Numbered from the stretch's first letter, positions 1-7,325 are shown. The stretch is 10,552 bases of DNA from Halococcaceae archaeon (GCA_007129135.1 SKWB01000216.1:1-10552), one strand, 5' to 3'. The notes: generated by a model not told the origin, from the sequence alone. Made by a program: numbers and translations.

Positions 1-1243
1 AGTCGGCGGTGAACTGCGCGCCGACCTCGGCGTTCTCCTTGACGAACGACTTCGCCGACTCCGCGTTCACCCGTGCGGGCGAGAACACCTTCGCGTGGGG
101 GTGTTCGCCGTCGCAGATCAGCCCCGAAAGGACATCGCCCGCCGCGACGCCGCCGGTCATCCCCCAGCCGCCGAAGCCGGTCGCGACGTACGCGTTCTCC
201 CCGACGGGTCCGAGCCGGCCGACGTACGGCACGTCGTCGAACGGGCTGTAGTCCTGGGTCGACCAGCGGTACGCTACCTCCTCGACGTCGAACTGCTCGC
301 GGGCGAACTCCTCGAGGCGGTCGTAGCGTTCCTTCGTCGAGCCGCCCTGCCCCGTCTCGTGGTTCTCGCCGCCGACGAGCACGAGCGGCTCGCCGTCGAA
401 ACGGTGGTGGCGGATCGACCGGTACGGATCGCTCGCGTCGTAGTAGATCCCCTCGGGGGGCTCGCCCGTGACACGCACGCCGACGACGTGCGAGCGCTTG
501 GTCTTCATCCGCGCGAAGTAGCCCCCGCGGTCGAAGACGGGGAAGTGCGTCGCACAGACCACGCACCCGGCGGTGACGGTCCCGTTCTCGGTCTCGACTT
601 CGCAGGGCTCGTCCACCTCGAGATCGGTCGCTCGCGTCCCCTCGAACACCTCGCCGCCGTCCGCGTCTACCCGCTCTGCCAGCCCGAGGACGTACTCGCG
701 CGGGTGGAACTGCCCCTGGTCGGTGAAGCGAACCGCGCCGGCGGTCGCGTACGGGAGGTCGACCTCCTCGTCCTCGACGAACTCCGCGGGGAGGCCGAGT
801 CGCTCGGCCGCCCGCGCCTCCTCGCGGAGCTGCTCACGGTCGTCCGCACCGTCCGCGTAGACGTACGCCGACGTGCGCTCGAACTCGGCACCGTACTCCT
901 CACTGCGTTCTGCGACCTCCTCCAGCGCCGCCTCGTTCGCCGTCGCGTACTGGCGTGCCCGCACCTCCCCGACGGTCTCGAGCAGGTGGTCGTACTTCAG
1001 ACCGTGCTGGGAGGTTACCTTCGCGGTGGTGTGACCCGTCACGGCCTCTCCCACCCGGTCGCGTTCGATCACCGCCACCTCCCGTCCCCTCTCGACGAGG
1101 TGGACCGCCGTCGACAGGCCCGCGATTCCCGCGCCGATCACCGCCACGTCGACCGTTCGATCGCCGTCGAGCGGCGGGTAGCTCGGTCCGTCGGTCGTCG
1201 CGAGCCAGGGTGATTCGTCGCGGGTACGTTCGTGGTCGTCCAT
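1..1243 (-). CDS. FAD-dependent oxidoreductase (DAO fold, YhfW-like), C-terminus cut by window edge
   Basis: The visible 414 residues form a D-amino-acid-oxidase-type flavoprotein. Seen: a Rossmann dinucleotide-binding motif VAVIGAGIAGLS with GAGIAG at residues 37-42 and an acidic end of strand 2 (E60), the GHTTAK segment at 70-75, and the C-terminal FAD-contact motif ATGFGGWGMTGG at 354-365. Known: this combination fits the family of Bacillus YhfW, whose members are about 500 residues and carry a C-terminal Rieske [2Fe-2S] domain. Inferred: a Rieske domain may follow, since the visible part ends at the usual linker (about 391-414), but it lies outside the window. Substrate is unknown; a cytosolic location is likely as there is no signal peptide. 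The start at 1243 gives MDDHERTRDESPW followed about 18 residues later by the Rossmann strand. I see no convincing TATA box 26 nt upstream, and the gene lies 111 nt downstream of the aspartoacylase-family gene on the same strand, so it could be co-transcribed. Confident about the fold, not the reaction. Confidence 0.85.
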   Translation of the reverse strand, partial: MDDHERTRDESPWLATTDGPSYPPLDGDRTVDVAVIGAGIAGLSTAVHLVERGREVAVIERDRVGEAVTGHTTAKVTSQHGLKYDHLLETVGEVRARQYATANEAALEEVAERSEEYGAEFERTSAYVYADGADDREQLREEARAAERLGLPAEFVEDEEVDLPYATAGAVRFTDQGQFHPREYVLGLAERVDADGGEVFEGTRATDLEVDEPCEVETENGTVTAGCVVCATHFPVFDRGGYFARMKTKRSHVVGVRVTGEPPEGIYYDASDPYRSIRHHRFDGEPLVLVGGENHETGQGGSTKERYDRLEEFAREQFDVEEVAYRWSTQDYSPFDDVPYVGRLGPVGENAYVATGFGGWGMTGGVAAGDVLSGLICDGEHPHAKVFSPARVNAESAKSFVKENAEVGAQFTAD

Positions 1244-1354
1244 GGGCGAACGACCGGGGCCAGTCGGCTCCCCGTTGCCCTTGCAGTCGCCGGCGCTACT
1301 CGCCGCGGAGTGCGTACGCGTGGTCGACCCGCGGATGATTCAACGCGGACGCGG

Positions 1355-2428
1355 TCACTCGTCCGACCACAGTTCGCCGTGGATTCGGTAGCCGTCGAAC
1401 TCGCCGCGGGGGATCTCGCGCTCGATCTCCCCGCGCGTCTCGCGATCGATGCGGACGAGGTGACAGACCGGGTGGCCCGGGAGCGCGACGGGGTTCTCGA
1501 GGTAGCCCACGATCAGCCCCGAAAACGGAGCCGTGACGACGCGTTTTTCGAGCCCGAAGTGGTCCGTGATCGCGCAGATCGCCTCCCCTTCGGCGACGAG
1601 GGGGTACGGCCCCCAGACCATCTCGACGAGCCCGCCCGTGTCGGCCCGCAGCCAGCGCTTCTCGCCGTCGCCCGACGTGGCCTCGTACCACCCGGGCCAG
1701 CGAACGGGCCGGCCGGGGAGCAACTCGTACTCCGCGAGGACGCTGTCGACGCCCTCGATCGCCTCCTCGATCAACCTCGGCTGGAACCGGTGTGCTCGTC
1801 CCATCTCGACCGTGATCGTCGGGATCCCGTCCTCAGTCGCGGCCCGCCGTAGCGTCCCCCTCGAACCCGAACCGAAGAGGACGACGTTCGACCCGAAGGC
1901 GCGGGCGAGGCGCTCGACGACGGGGTCCTCGAGGTCGGCGCGAACGTGGAACATCGTCGTGCGGTTTCGCGTCGACGTGTGGAAGTCGATGCCGAGGTCG
2001 CAGTGACGGACGAAGCCGTCGTAGATCCGGCCGGCCATCCGCTGCGCGGTCGTCGAGCGCTCCCCGCCACGGAACGCGCGGTTGAGGTCCTGGTCGTAGA
2101 TCGGGATGTAGCGCTGTTGGGCCTGATAGGCCGGCGGGTTGCAGACGTGCAAGCAGACGATCGTCCCGTGCAGCTCCTCGGGGCGGTAGCGCGTCGCGAC
2201 CTCCTGGAGGACCTTGACGCCGTTGAGTTCGTCCCCGTGGATCGCCGCGGTCAGGAAGACCGTCGGTCCGTCGCGAGCGCCGTCGACGACCGTGACCGGT
2301 ACCTCGACCGCGGTTCCGAAGTAATCCTCACCCACGGAAAACCGAACGTGGTACGTCCGGCCGGCTCCGGGATCGGCGTCGACGCCACCGGCTCCGAACG
2401 GCTCCGGGAGGTTCTCGAGGCTGTCCAT
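1355..2428 (-). CDS. Succinylglutamate desuccinylase/aspartoacylase family zinc hydrolase
   Basis: A 357-residue member of the AstE/AspA branch of M14-like zinc enzymes, which cleave an amide bond to release an acyl group or amino acid. Seen: HGDE (H64, E67) and DFHT (H150), which supply the three zinc ligands of the family; NPPAYQAQQR (97-106) and DLNRAF (114-119), substrate-carboxylate-binding motifs; and TVEMG with the expected catalytic glutamate E208. After about residue 240 there is a beta-rich C-terminal domain of the kind common in the family. All key residues are present, so the enzyme is predicted active. Its real substrate is unknown; no arginine-catabolism genes are nearby, so an AstE role is not supported. 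The start at 2428 is backed by a TATA-like box 26 nt upstream. Same strand as purD, 116 nt downstream of its stop. Family confident, function not. Confidence 0.9.
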   Translation of the reverse strand: MDSLENLPEPFGAGGVDADPGAGRTYHVRFSVGEDYFGTAVEVPVTVVDGARDGPTVFLTAAIHGDELNGVKVLQEVATRYRPEELHGTIVCLHVCNPPAYQAQQRYIPIYDQDLNRAFRGGERSTTAQRMAGRIYDGFVRHCDLGIDFHTSTRNRTTMFHVRADLEDPVVERLARAFGSNVVLFGSGSRGTLRRAATEDGIPTITVEMGRAHRFQPRLIEEAIEGVDSVLAEYELLPGRPVRWPGWYEATSGDGEKRWLRADTGGLVEMVWGPYPLVAEGEAICAITDHFGLEKRVVTAPFSGLIVGYLENPVALPGHPVCHLVRIDRETRGEIEREIPRGEFDGYRIHGELWSDE

Positions 2429-2443
2429 GGCACCACCACTCGA

Positions 2444-2467
2444 GACGCGACGAAAACCCCTCGCGTC
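2444..2467. repeat. 7-bp inverted repeat centred on the TATA-like box
   Basis: Perfect arms GACGCGA (2444-2450) and TCGCGTC (2461-2467) are separated by 10 nt. The centre at 2455.5 lies within 1 nt of the centre of the TATA-like GTTTTC (2452-2457) of the aspartoacylase-family gene. A dimeric regulator bound here would compete with TBP/TFB; that role is inference. Arms made of CG dinucleotides are common in GC-rich DNA, so chance is possible. Confidence 0.4.
2452..2457 (-). promoter_or_regulatory. TATA-like box of the aspartoacylase-family gene
   Basis: GTTTTC on the minus strand is centred 26.5 nt upstream of the ATG at 2428, the spacing expected for an archaeal promoter whose transcript starts at or next to the start codon. 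The T-run stands out in a very GC-rich 116-bp gap. Confidence 0.5.
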
Positions 2468-2544
2468 GTCGCGGTCGATTCGGCTCGACTGCTTCGTCGG
2501 TCCCAGGGCTCGGCCGTCCTCTGCACCGAAGGTCCGATCGCGGC

Positions 2545-3831
2545 TCAGTCGCCGCGAAGCGATTCCAGGTGGTCGATGCGCCGCTGGACGAGGTCCGGTT
2601 TGCCGATGTCGTGGCGTACGCGGACGCCGTCACCGGCGGCAGCGAGCGCACGCTCTGCGATCTCCTCGGCCTCGTCGATGGTCTCGCCCACGCCGACGAC
2701 CGCGAACGACCGCGAGGTCGTCGTGTAGATCCCGTCCTCTCGTTCGTCGACGCTCGCGTAGAAGAGCAGCGCCTCGCCGACGCTCCCCTCGTCGACCTCG
2801 ATCCGCGTCCCGCCCGCGGGGTCGGTCGGGTAGCCCTCGGGAACGGCGTACTTGCAGACGGTCGCTCGCGGCGAGAACGAGAGCTTCGGCAGCGGGTCGC
2901 CGTCGCGGGCGGCGGTGAGCACGTTGATGAACGGAGTGTTCAAGACGGGGAGGACGTTCATCGCCTCGGGGTCCCCGAAGCGGGCGTTGTACTCGATCAC
3001 CCTCACGCCCTCGGCAGTGAGCATGAACTGACCGTAGAGGACGCCGGTGTACTCGGGAAGCGCCTCGACCGTCGCCTCGAGGATCGAGACCGCCTCCCGA
3101 TACTCCTCGTCGGTCATAAACGGGAGCGCGAGCGAGGCGTCGCTGTAGCTCCCCATTCCGCCGGTGTTCGGCCCCTCGTCGCCCTCGTAGGCGCGTTTGT
3201 GGTCCTGAACGGCGGGGGTGACCCGCACGGAGCCGTTGGCGACGAACGCTTGGACGGTGAACTCCTCGCCGACGAGTCGCTCTTCGAGCACCACGCGGTC
3301 GTATCCGCTCTCTCTGAGGTACGCCTTCGCCTCTTCGCTGCTCACCTGATCGCCGATCACCTTCACGCCCTTGCCCCCAGTCAGGCCAGCCGGTTTCACC
3401 GCGAGGTCGCCGTCGTACCCGTCGATGTACGCACACGCCTCCTCCATCGACTCGAAGGTCTCGAACTCGGGACAGCCGGGGATCCCGTGTTCGCGCATGA
3501 ACCGCCGTTGGTAGGCCTTGTCCGTCTCGATCCGCGCGGCATCCGCGCCCGGACCGAACGCGAAGACGCCAGCGTCGGTCAGGGCGTCGGCGACCCCCGC
3601 CGCCAACGGGGCTTCGGGGCCGACGACCGCGAGCGTGGCACCGACCTCCTCCGCGTAGGTGACGACCGCGTTCGGGTGGGTCTCGTCGAGCGTCTCGAAG
3701 CCCTCGCACAGACGGGCGATCCCCGGGTTCCGGTTGCTCGCGCAGGCGTAGAGCGTCGCGTCGTCGGCGAGCGTTCGTGCGATGGCGTGTTCGCGGCCCC
3801 CGCCGCCGACCAGAAGCACCGTCTCTGACAT
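2545..3831 (-). CDS. purD: Phosphoribosylamine--glycine ligase (GAR synthetase)
   Basis: PurD joins 5-phosphoribosylamine to glycine using ATP, giving glycinamide ribonucleotide, the second step of de novo purine synthesis, in the cytosol. Seen: 428 residues, the normal length for a monofunctional PurD. The N-terminal domain has GGGGREHA (9-16) and GPEAPL (71-76). The ATP-grasp domain has KPAGLTGGKGV (146-156), DHKRAYEGDEGPNTGGMG (210-227) and the metal-binding EYNARFGDPE (280-289); a C-terminal domain follows to the stop. The start at 3831 (MSETVLLVGGGG) puts the first strand directly at the N-terminus and has a TATA-like box 26 nt upstream. The reading frame stays open far upstream (to 4659) but that part lies antiframe to the DICT gene and lacks family similarity. 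No other pur gene is in the window, consistent with the scattered purine genes common in archaea. Confidence 0.97.
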   Translation of the reverse strand: MSETVLLVGGGGREHAIARTLADDATLYACASNRNPGIARLCEGFETLDETHPNAVVTYAEEVGATLAVVGPEAPLAAGVADALTDAGVFAFGPGADAARIETDKAYQRRFMREHGIPGCPEFETFESMEEACAYIDGYDGDLAVKPAGLTGGKGVKVIGDQVSSEEAKAYLRESGYDRVVLEERLVGEEFTVQAFVANGSVRVTPAVQDHKRAYEGDEGPNTGGMGSYSDASLALPFMTDEEYREAVSILEATVEALPEYTGVLYGQFMLTAEGVRVIEYNARFGDPEAMNVLPVLNTPFINVLTAARDGDPLPKLSFSPRATVCKYAVPEGYPTDPAGGTRIEVDEGSVGEALLFYASVDEREDGIYTTTSRSFAVVGVGETIDEAEEIAERALAAAGDGVRVRHDIGKPDLVQRRIDHLESLRGD

Positions 3832-3854
3832 ACCGAGAGAGGCCGTTCGCTCCC

Positions 3855-3860
3855 CATAAC
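3855..3860 (-). promoter_or_regulatory. TATA-like box of purD
   Basis: GTTATG on the minus strand, inside GGTTATGGGG, is centred 26.5 nt upstream of the purD ATG. It sits in the 41-nt gap after the DICT gene stop, so purD can be transcribed independently as a leaderless message even though it follows the DICT gene closely. Confidence 0.5.
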
Positions 3861-3872
3861 CGTTGCCTTCGG

Positions 3873-4622
3873 CTATCGGGATGGCCGTCCATCGCGGGAG
3901 TGACCTCCGTCGGTCTCGAGGTGGAGGTAGCTCCGTTTCAGGTGGTCGATGATGTAGTCGACCGTCCCCGGGTCGTAGCTCCAGAAGCCGTAGAACTCCC
4001 GCGGCTCGCGTTCTTCGGCGAGCAGTGCGCTCTTGTTCTCGTCGACGCCGCCGCCGTCGTAGGCGACGAACCAGCTCCGTTCGATCTCGTCGACCTCCTC
4101 CAGGTGGAGGGTAAAGGAGTCCTGTCGCGGCGGCTCCGTGTCGGGGCTCGCGTAGCCGTGGACGGTCAGACCCTCGCGCTCGCCGAGTCGTTCGTAGACG
4201 TCGAGGGTACGTTCGAGGATCGAGACGCGCTGGAAGCCGGAGTGGAGCTCGCCCCTCCCGATCCGCCAGGCCCGGTCCTCGATCTCCCGCGAGGCCGCGA
4301 TCATCTGCCGCATCGAGTAGGAGGTGAAGACGGTCCCGTCGAGTTCGTCGAGGATCGGGCGGTAGCTCTCGGGGTCGAACGCCGGGGAGAACTCCTCGCC
4401 CTCGTCGAGCATCGTGTGGACAGTCGTACCGGTGACGAACTCGCCGTCTCGCTCGAGCACCGCGAACGCATCCGGGCCGCCCTCGGCCGTCCCCGACCGG
4501 ACGACGATGTTGCGGTCGCGAAACCGCTCGCGCAGCGCCTCGACGGTCGCCTCGTCGGCGTTGAACACCGTGAGCGTCTGTTCGTGTGCTTCCACGCCGG
4601 CGATGAGCTCGAGAAGGGACAT
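3873..4622 (-). CDS. DICT sensory domain-containing protein
   Basis: A 249-residue soluble acidic protein without signal peptide or membrane segment. Seen: an N-terminal alpha/beta part (MSLLELIAGVEAHEQTLTVF, then AFAVLERDGEFV near residue 52) and a second part from about 95 onwards with SYSMRQMIAASREIEDRAWR, LHSGFQ, WFVAYDGG and a closing EFYGFWSYDPGTVDYIIDHL. Known: this pattern (a helix with an IED motif, a following FQ, a W-hydrophobic strand, then a glutamate and FxGxWxxDP-like end) fits the DICT domain, named for its association with diguanylate cyclases and two-component systems. Haloarchaeal stand-alone DICT proteins are often auto-annotated as histidine kinases, but I see no H-box or HATPase motif here, so it is not itself a kinase. 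Inferred: it senses a ligand or light/redox signal for a partner elsewhere. It is divergent from the DUF255 gene (113-bp shared gap) and 41 nt upstream of purD. The domain was assigned by eye, with moderate confidence. Confidence 0.72.
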   Translation of the reverse strand: MSLLELIAGVEAHEQTLTVFNADEATVEALRERFRDRNIVVRSGTAEGGPDAFAVLERDGEFVTGTTVHTMLDEGEEFSPAFDPESYRPILDELDGTVFTSYSMRQMIAASREIEDRAWRIGRGELHSGFQRVSILERTLDVYERLGEREGLTVHGYASPDTEPPRQDSFTLHLEEVDEIERSWFVAYDGGGVDENKSALLAEEREPREFYGFWSYDPGTVDYIIDHLKRSYLHLETDGGHSRDGRPSR

Positions 4623-4651
4623 TCAGTAATCGACCCCTGGGAACGGCGAGG

Positions 4652-4657
4652 CTTATC
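4652..4657 (-). promoter_or_regulatory. Possible TATA-like box of the DICT gene
   Basis: GATAAG on the minus strand (within AGTGATAAGCC) is the most AT-rich hexamer upstream of the DICT gene. Its centre is 32.5 nt from the ATG, so the transcript would have a leader of roughly 6 nt instead of none. Confidence 0.35.
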
Positions 4658-4707
4658 ACTTCCCCCGACAGGTCCCCGGCACCGGAGGCCTTTCGATGGC
4701 CGACGTG

Positions 4708-4713
4708 CTAAGG
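4708..4713 (+). promoter_or_regulatory. Weak TATA-like box of the DUF255 gene
   Basis: CTAAGG is centred 25.5 nt upstream of the ATG at 4736, the right place for a leaderless archaeal promoter, but the match is poor and rests mainly on position. Short arms ACGTG (4703-4707) and CACGT (4722-4726) flank it. Confidence 0.3.
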
Positions 4714-4735
4714 AGCTGGCTCACGTAGGTCGCCC

Positions 4736-6856
4736 ATGACCATCTCCGAGCGAAACCGGCTCGACGAGGAGGCCAGTCCGTACCTGCTCCAGCACGCCGA
4801 CAACCCGGTCAACTGGCAGCCCTGGGACGACGAGGCGCTGGCGCTCGCCCGGGAGCACGACGTCCCGATCTTCCTCTCGATCGGCTACGCCGCCTGCCAC
4901 TGGTGTCACGTGATGGAAGACGAGAGCTTCGCGGACGAGGAGGTCGCCAGCGCGCTGAACGAGGGCTTCGTCCCGATCAAGGTCGACCGGGAAGAGCGGC
5001 CGGACGTCGACAGCCTCTACATGACGATCTGCCAGCTCGTCACCCAGCGCGGCGGCTGGCCGCTGTCGGCGTGGCTCACCCCCGACGGCCGACCGTTCTA
5101 CGTGGGGACGTACTTCCCGAAGGAGCCCCGGCGGGGGATGCCGGGCTTCCTCGAACTGCTTCGGAAGCTCCGCGAGTCGTGGGAGACCGACCGCGAGGCT
5201 ATCGAGGAACGCGCGGACCAGTGGGCGGCCGCGATCGAGGACGAGGTGGAGTCCGTTCCCGAGCCCGGGGAACGGCCCGGCTCCGAGACGCTCTCCGACG
5301 CCGCGGGCGCGGCCCTCCGCGCGTCCGACCGCGAGCACGGCGGGTTCGGCAAGGGTGGGCCGAAGTTCCCCCAGCCAGCACGCCTGCACCTCCTCGCGCG
5401 GGCGTACGATCGGACGGGGAGAGAGAGCTACCTCGCGGTCCTCCGGGAGGCGCTCGACGCCATGAGCGACCGTGGGCTCTACGACCACGTCGGCGGCGGG
5501 TTTCACCGCTACGCGACCGACCGGGAGTGGATCGTCCCCCACTTCGAGAAGATGCTCTACGACAACGCCGAGATCCCACGGGCGCTGCTCGCCGGCCACG
5601 CGTTCACCGGCGAGGAGCGCTACGCAAGAGTGGTCGAGGAGACGATCGAGTTCCTCGACCGCGAGCTCTCACACCCCGGTGGTGGCTTCTACAGCACGCT
5701 CGACGCACAGAGCCTCCCACCCGGCGCGGACGAGGACGCCCACCAGGAGGAGGGGGCGTTCTACGTCTGGACCCCCGGCGAGGTGGACGAGCTACTCTCG
5801 GAGGACGCCGACCTCGTCCGCGAGCGGTACGGGATCGTCGAGGGCGGGAACTTCGAGGGGAAGACGGTGCTCACGCTCTCGCGGAGCGTTTCGGGCCTCG
5901 CCGAAGAGTACGGGACCGGAGAAGAGAACGTCCGGGAACGGCTCGAGGGGGCGAGGGGACGACTGTTCGAGGCGCGCGAGGAACGGCCGCGACCCGCGCG
6001 GGACGAGAAGGTGCTCGCCGGCTGGAACGGCCTCGCGATCTCCATGCTCGCCGAAGCCGGTCTCGCGCTCGATCCAGGCCACGCAGAGCGGGCCGTCGAG
6101 GCCCTCTCGTTCTGTCGCGAGCGACTCTGGGACGCGGAGCGAAGGGAGCTCTCGCGCCGGTTCAAGGACGGTGACGTCCGGATCGACGGCTACCTCGACG
6201 ACTACGCGTTCCTCGCGTGCGGGGCGTTCGACTGCTACCGGGCGACCGGCGGGCTCTCTCACCTCGCGTTCGCGCTCGACCTCGCACGGGTCATCGAGGA
6301 ACGGTTCTGGGATGGCGGGGAGCGGACGATCTACTTCACCGGCGAGGGCGGCGAGAGCCTCGTCGCCCGGCCGCAGGAGCGTCACGACCGGTCGACGCCG
6401 TCGAGTCTCGGGGTTGCGGCCGACGTCCTGCTCTCGCTGTCGGCGTTCGCCCCGAACGAGGGGTTCGAGGAGGTAGTGGAAGGGGTGCTCTCGACGCAGG
6501 GATCGCGGATCAGGGCGAGCCCGCTCGAACACGCGACGCTCGCGCTCGTCGCCGACCGCTTCGAGAACGGCTCGCTCGAACTGACCGTCGCGGCCGAGGA
6601 GTTACCCAAGGACTGGCGCGAGCGGCTCGGTCGCGAGTACCTCCCGGACCTGCTACTCGCCCCGCGGCCACCGACCGAGGAGGGGCTCGCGGAGTGGCTT
6701 CAGGTGCTCGATCTCGAGGAAGCGCCGCCGGTCTGGGCGGGGCGGGGTGCGAGAGACGGGGAGCCGACCGTCTACGCCTGCCGGTCGTTCACCTGCTCGC
6801 CCCCGACACACGATATCGCGGAGGCGTTCGACTGGGCCGACGAGTTCGACGCCTGA
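4736..6856 (+). CDS. DUF255 / YyaL-type thioredoxin-fold protein with (alpha/alpha)6 barrel domain
   Basis: A 706-residue protein of the YyaL/SSP411 (SPATA20) family at its usual length. Seen: the N-terminal family signature NRLDEEASPYLLQHADNPV (7-25), a thioredoxin-like fold with CHWC (C54, C57) and GGWP (106-109, holding the likely cis-proline), then from about residue 185 a helical toroid domain of the N-acylglucosamine 2-epimerase/glycosidase superfamily with GGFGKGGPKFP (202-212), HVGGGFHRYATDREW (251-265), PHFEKMLYDNA (268-278) and DEKVLAGWNGLAI (423-435). It ends with the conserved VYACRSFTC segment. Known: the family is widespread but its substrate is not settled. Inferred: a thiol-redox or folding-related function coupled to a sugar-like pocket. 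Cytosolic, no signal peptide. It converges on a small thioredoxin gene with 3 nt between stops and is divergent from the DICT gene. Family assignment is secure. Confidence 0.95.
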   Translation: MTISERNRLDEEASPYLLQHADNPVNWQPWDDEALALAREHDVPIFLSIGYAACHWCHVMEDESFADEEVASALNEGFVPIKVDREERPDVDSLYMTICQLVTQRGGWPLSAWLTPDGRPFYVGTYFPKEPRRGMPGFLELLRKLRESWETDREAIEERADQWAAAIEDEVESVPEPGERPGSETLSDAAGAALRASDREHGGFGKGGPKFPQPARLHLLARAYDRTGRESYLAVLREALDAMSDRGLYDHVGGGFHRYATDREWIVPHFEKMLYDNAEIPRALLAGHAFTGEERYARVVEETIEFLDRELSHPGGGFYSTLDAQSLPPGADEDAHQEEGAFYVWTPGEVDELLSEDADLVRERYGIVEGGNFEGKTVLTLSRSVSGLAEEYGTGEENVRERLEGARGRLFEAREERPRPARDEKVLAGWNGLAISMLAEAGLALDPGHAERAVEALSFCRERLWDAERRELSRRFKDGDVRIDGYLDDYAFLACGAFDCYRATGGLSHLAFALDLARVIEERFWDGGERTIYFTGEGGESLVARPQERHDRSTPSSLGVAADVLLSLSAFAPNEGFEEVVEGVLSTQGSRIRASPLEHATLALVADRFENGSLELTVAAEELPKDWRERLGREYLPDLLLAPRPPTEEGLAEWLQVLDLEEAPPVWAGRGARDGEPTVYACRSFTCSPPTHDIAEAFDWADEFDA

Positions 6857-6859
6857 GGG

Positions 6860-7249
6860 TCAGGCCGCCGCTTCGCGTTCCTCGATCCGGTCGGCGAGAT
6901 AGACCGCGATCGGCACCGGCTCCTCCTCGACGAACCGGGCGAGCTCCTCGCCGTCGCGTTCGAGGACGACCGTCGGGATGTACTCGATCCCGTACTCCTC
7001 GACCTTCGGTCCCGTCTTCGAGCCGTCCTCTCGCTTCTCGACGGGGAGTTGCTCGATTCGGTCCTCCGGGATCCCCGCCGCGTCGAGCGCGGCCGCGAAC
7101 TCGGGGAGCTGGCTTCGACAGTCCCCACACCAGTCGGCACCCCAGACCGTCACGGTGATCTCGTCGGCGAGCGCCGAGAGCGTCTCGACGGTCTCTCCGT
7201 GGGCGCTCGCGTCCCACGTCGGGGTCGGCCGCATCGTTTCGAGGGTCAT
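6860..7249 (-). CDS. Thioredoxin-like protein with WCGDC active site
   Basis: A 129-residue cytosolic thioredoxin-fold protein, slightly longer than classical thioredoxin (about 105-110). Seen: an N-terminal extension of about 30 residues, strand ITVTVWGAD, active site WCGDC (C41, C44), a long helix, then EYIPTVVLERDGEEL with the cis-proline P92, and a C-terminal helix. Both cysteines are present, so disulfide exchange is expected. The usual proline of WCGPC is aspartate, which should change redox potential and partner choice (inference). The start at 7249 is supported by a very good TATA box (TTTAAT) 26 nt upstream; a second ATG five codons in would spoil that spacing. It is convergent with the DUF255 gene and divergent from the cysteine synthase gene, sharing a 98-bp promoter region with the latter. 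Physiological partner unknown. Confidence 0.9.
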   Translation of the reverse strand: MTLETMRPTPTWDASAHGETVETLSALADEITVTVWGADWCGDCRSQLPEFAAALDAAGIPEDRIEQLPVEKREDGSKTGPKVEEYGIEYIPTVVLERDGEELARFVEEEPVPIAVYLADRIEEREAAA

Positions 7250-7272
7250 GGCCTTCGTTGGTCCGCCGGCGG

Positions 7273-7278
7273 ATTAAA
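7273..7278 (-). promoter_or_regulatory. TATA box of the thioredoxin-like gene
   Basis: TTTAAT on the minus strand is centred 26.5 nt upstream of the ATG at 7249. It is a near-consensus haloarchaeal TATA box in a GC-rich setting and implies a leaderless transcript starting at the ATG. Confidence 0.7.
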
Positions 7279-7319
7279 CGCGCCGCTCTCCGTTGGAAAC
7301 TGCCGGTGTCCACCACGTG

Positions 7320-7325
7320 TTTATA
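7320..7325 (+). promoter_or_regulatory. TATA box of the cysteine synthase gene
   Basis: TTTATA is centred 25.5 nt upstream of the ATG at 7348 and matches the archaeal consensus well. It decides the start: the in-frame extension beginning at 7258 would run through this promoter. A short GGTG/CACC inverted repeat (7305-7308, 7311-7314) lies just upstream. Confidence 0.75.

Noticed and set aside
95..1213. 372-codon open frame on the plus strand
   Set aside because: Antisense shadow of the FAD oxidoreductase, produced by GC-rich third positions; the real protein on the minus strand has clear FAD motifs.
1244..1354. Promoter, tRNA or small gene in the gap before the FAD oxidoreductase
   Set aside because: No TATA-like box at the right distance, no cloverleaf pattern, and no small frame with a good start.
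2569..3828. 419-codon open frame on the plus strand
   Set aside because: Antisense to purD over its whole length; its composition mirrors the purD codons and shows no recognisable motif.
3832..4659. 276-residue in-frame N-terminal extension of purD
   Set aside because: It is arginine-rich, lacks family similarity, overlaps the DICT gene in another frame, and PurD has full length and a TATA-like box when started at 3831.
4703..4726. ACGTG/CACGT inverted repeat near the DUF255 start
   Set aside because: Five-base arms 14 nt apart are expected by chance in GC-rich DNA; noted only as flanking the weak TATA-like box.
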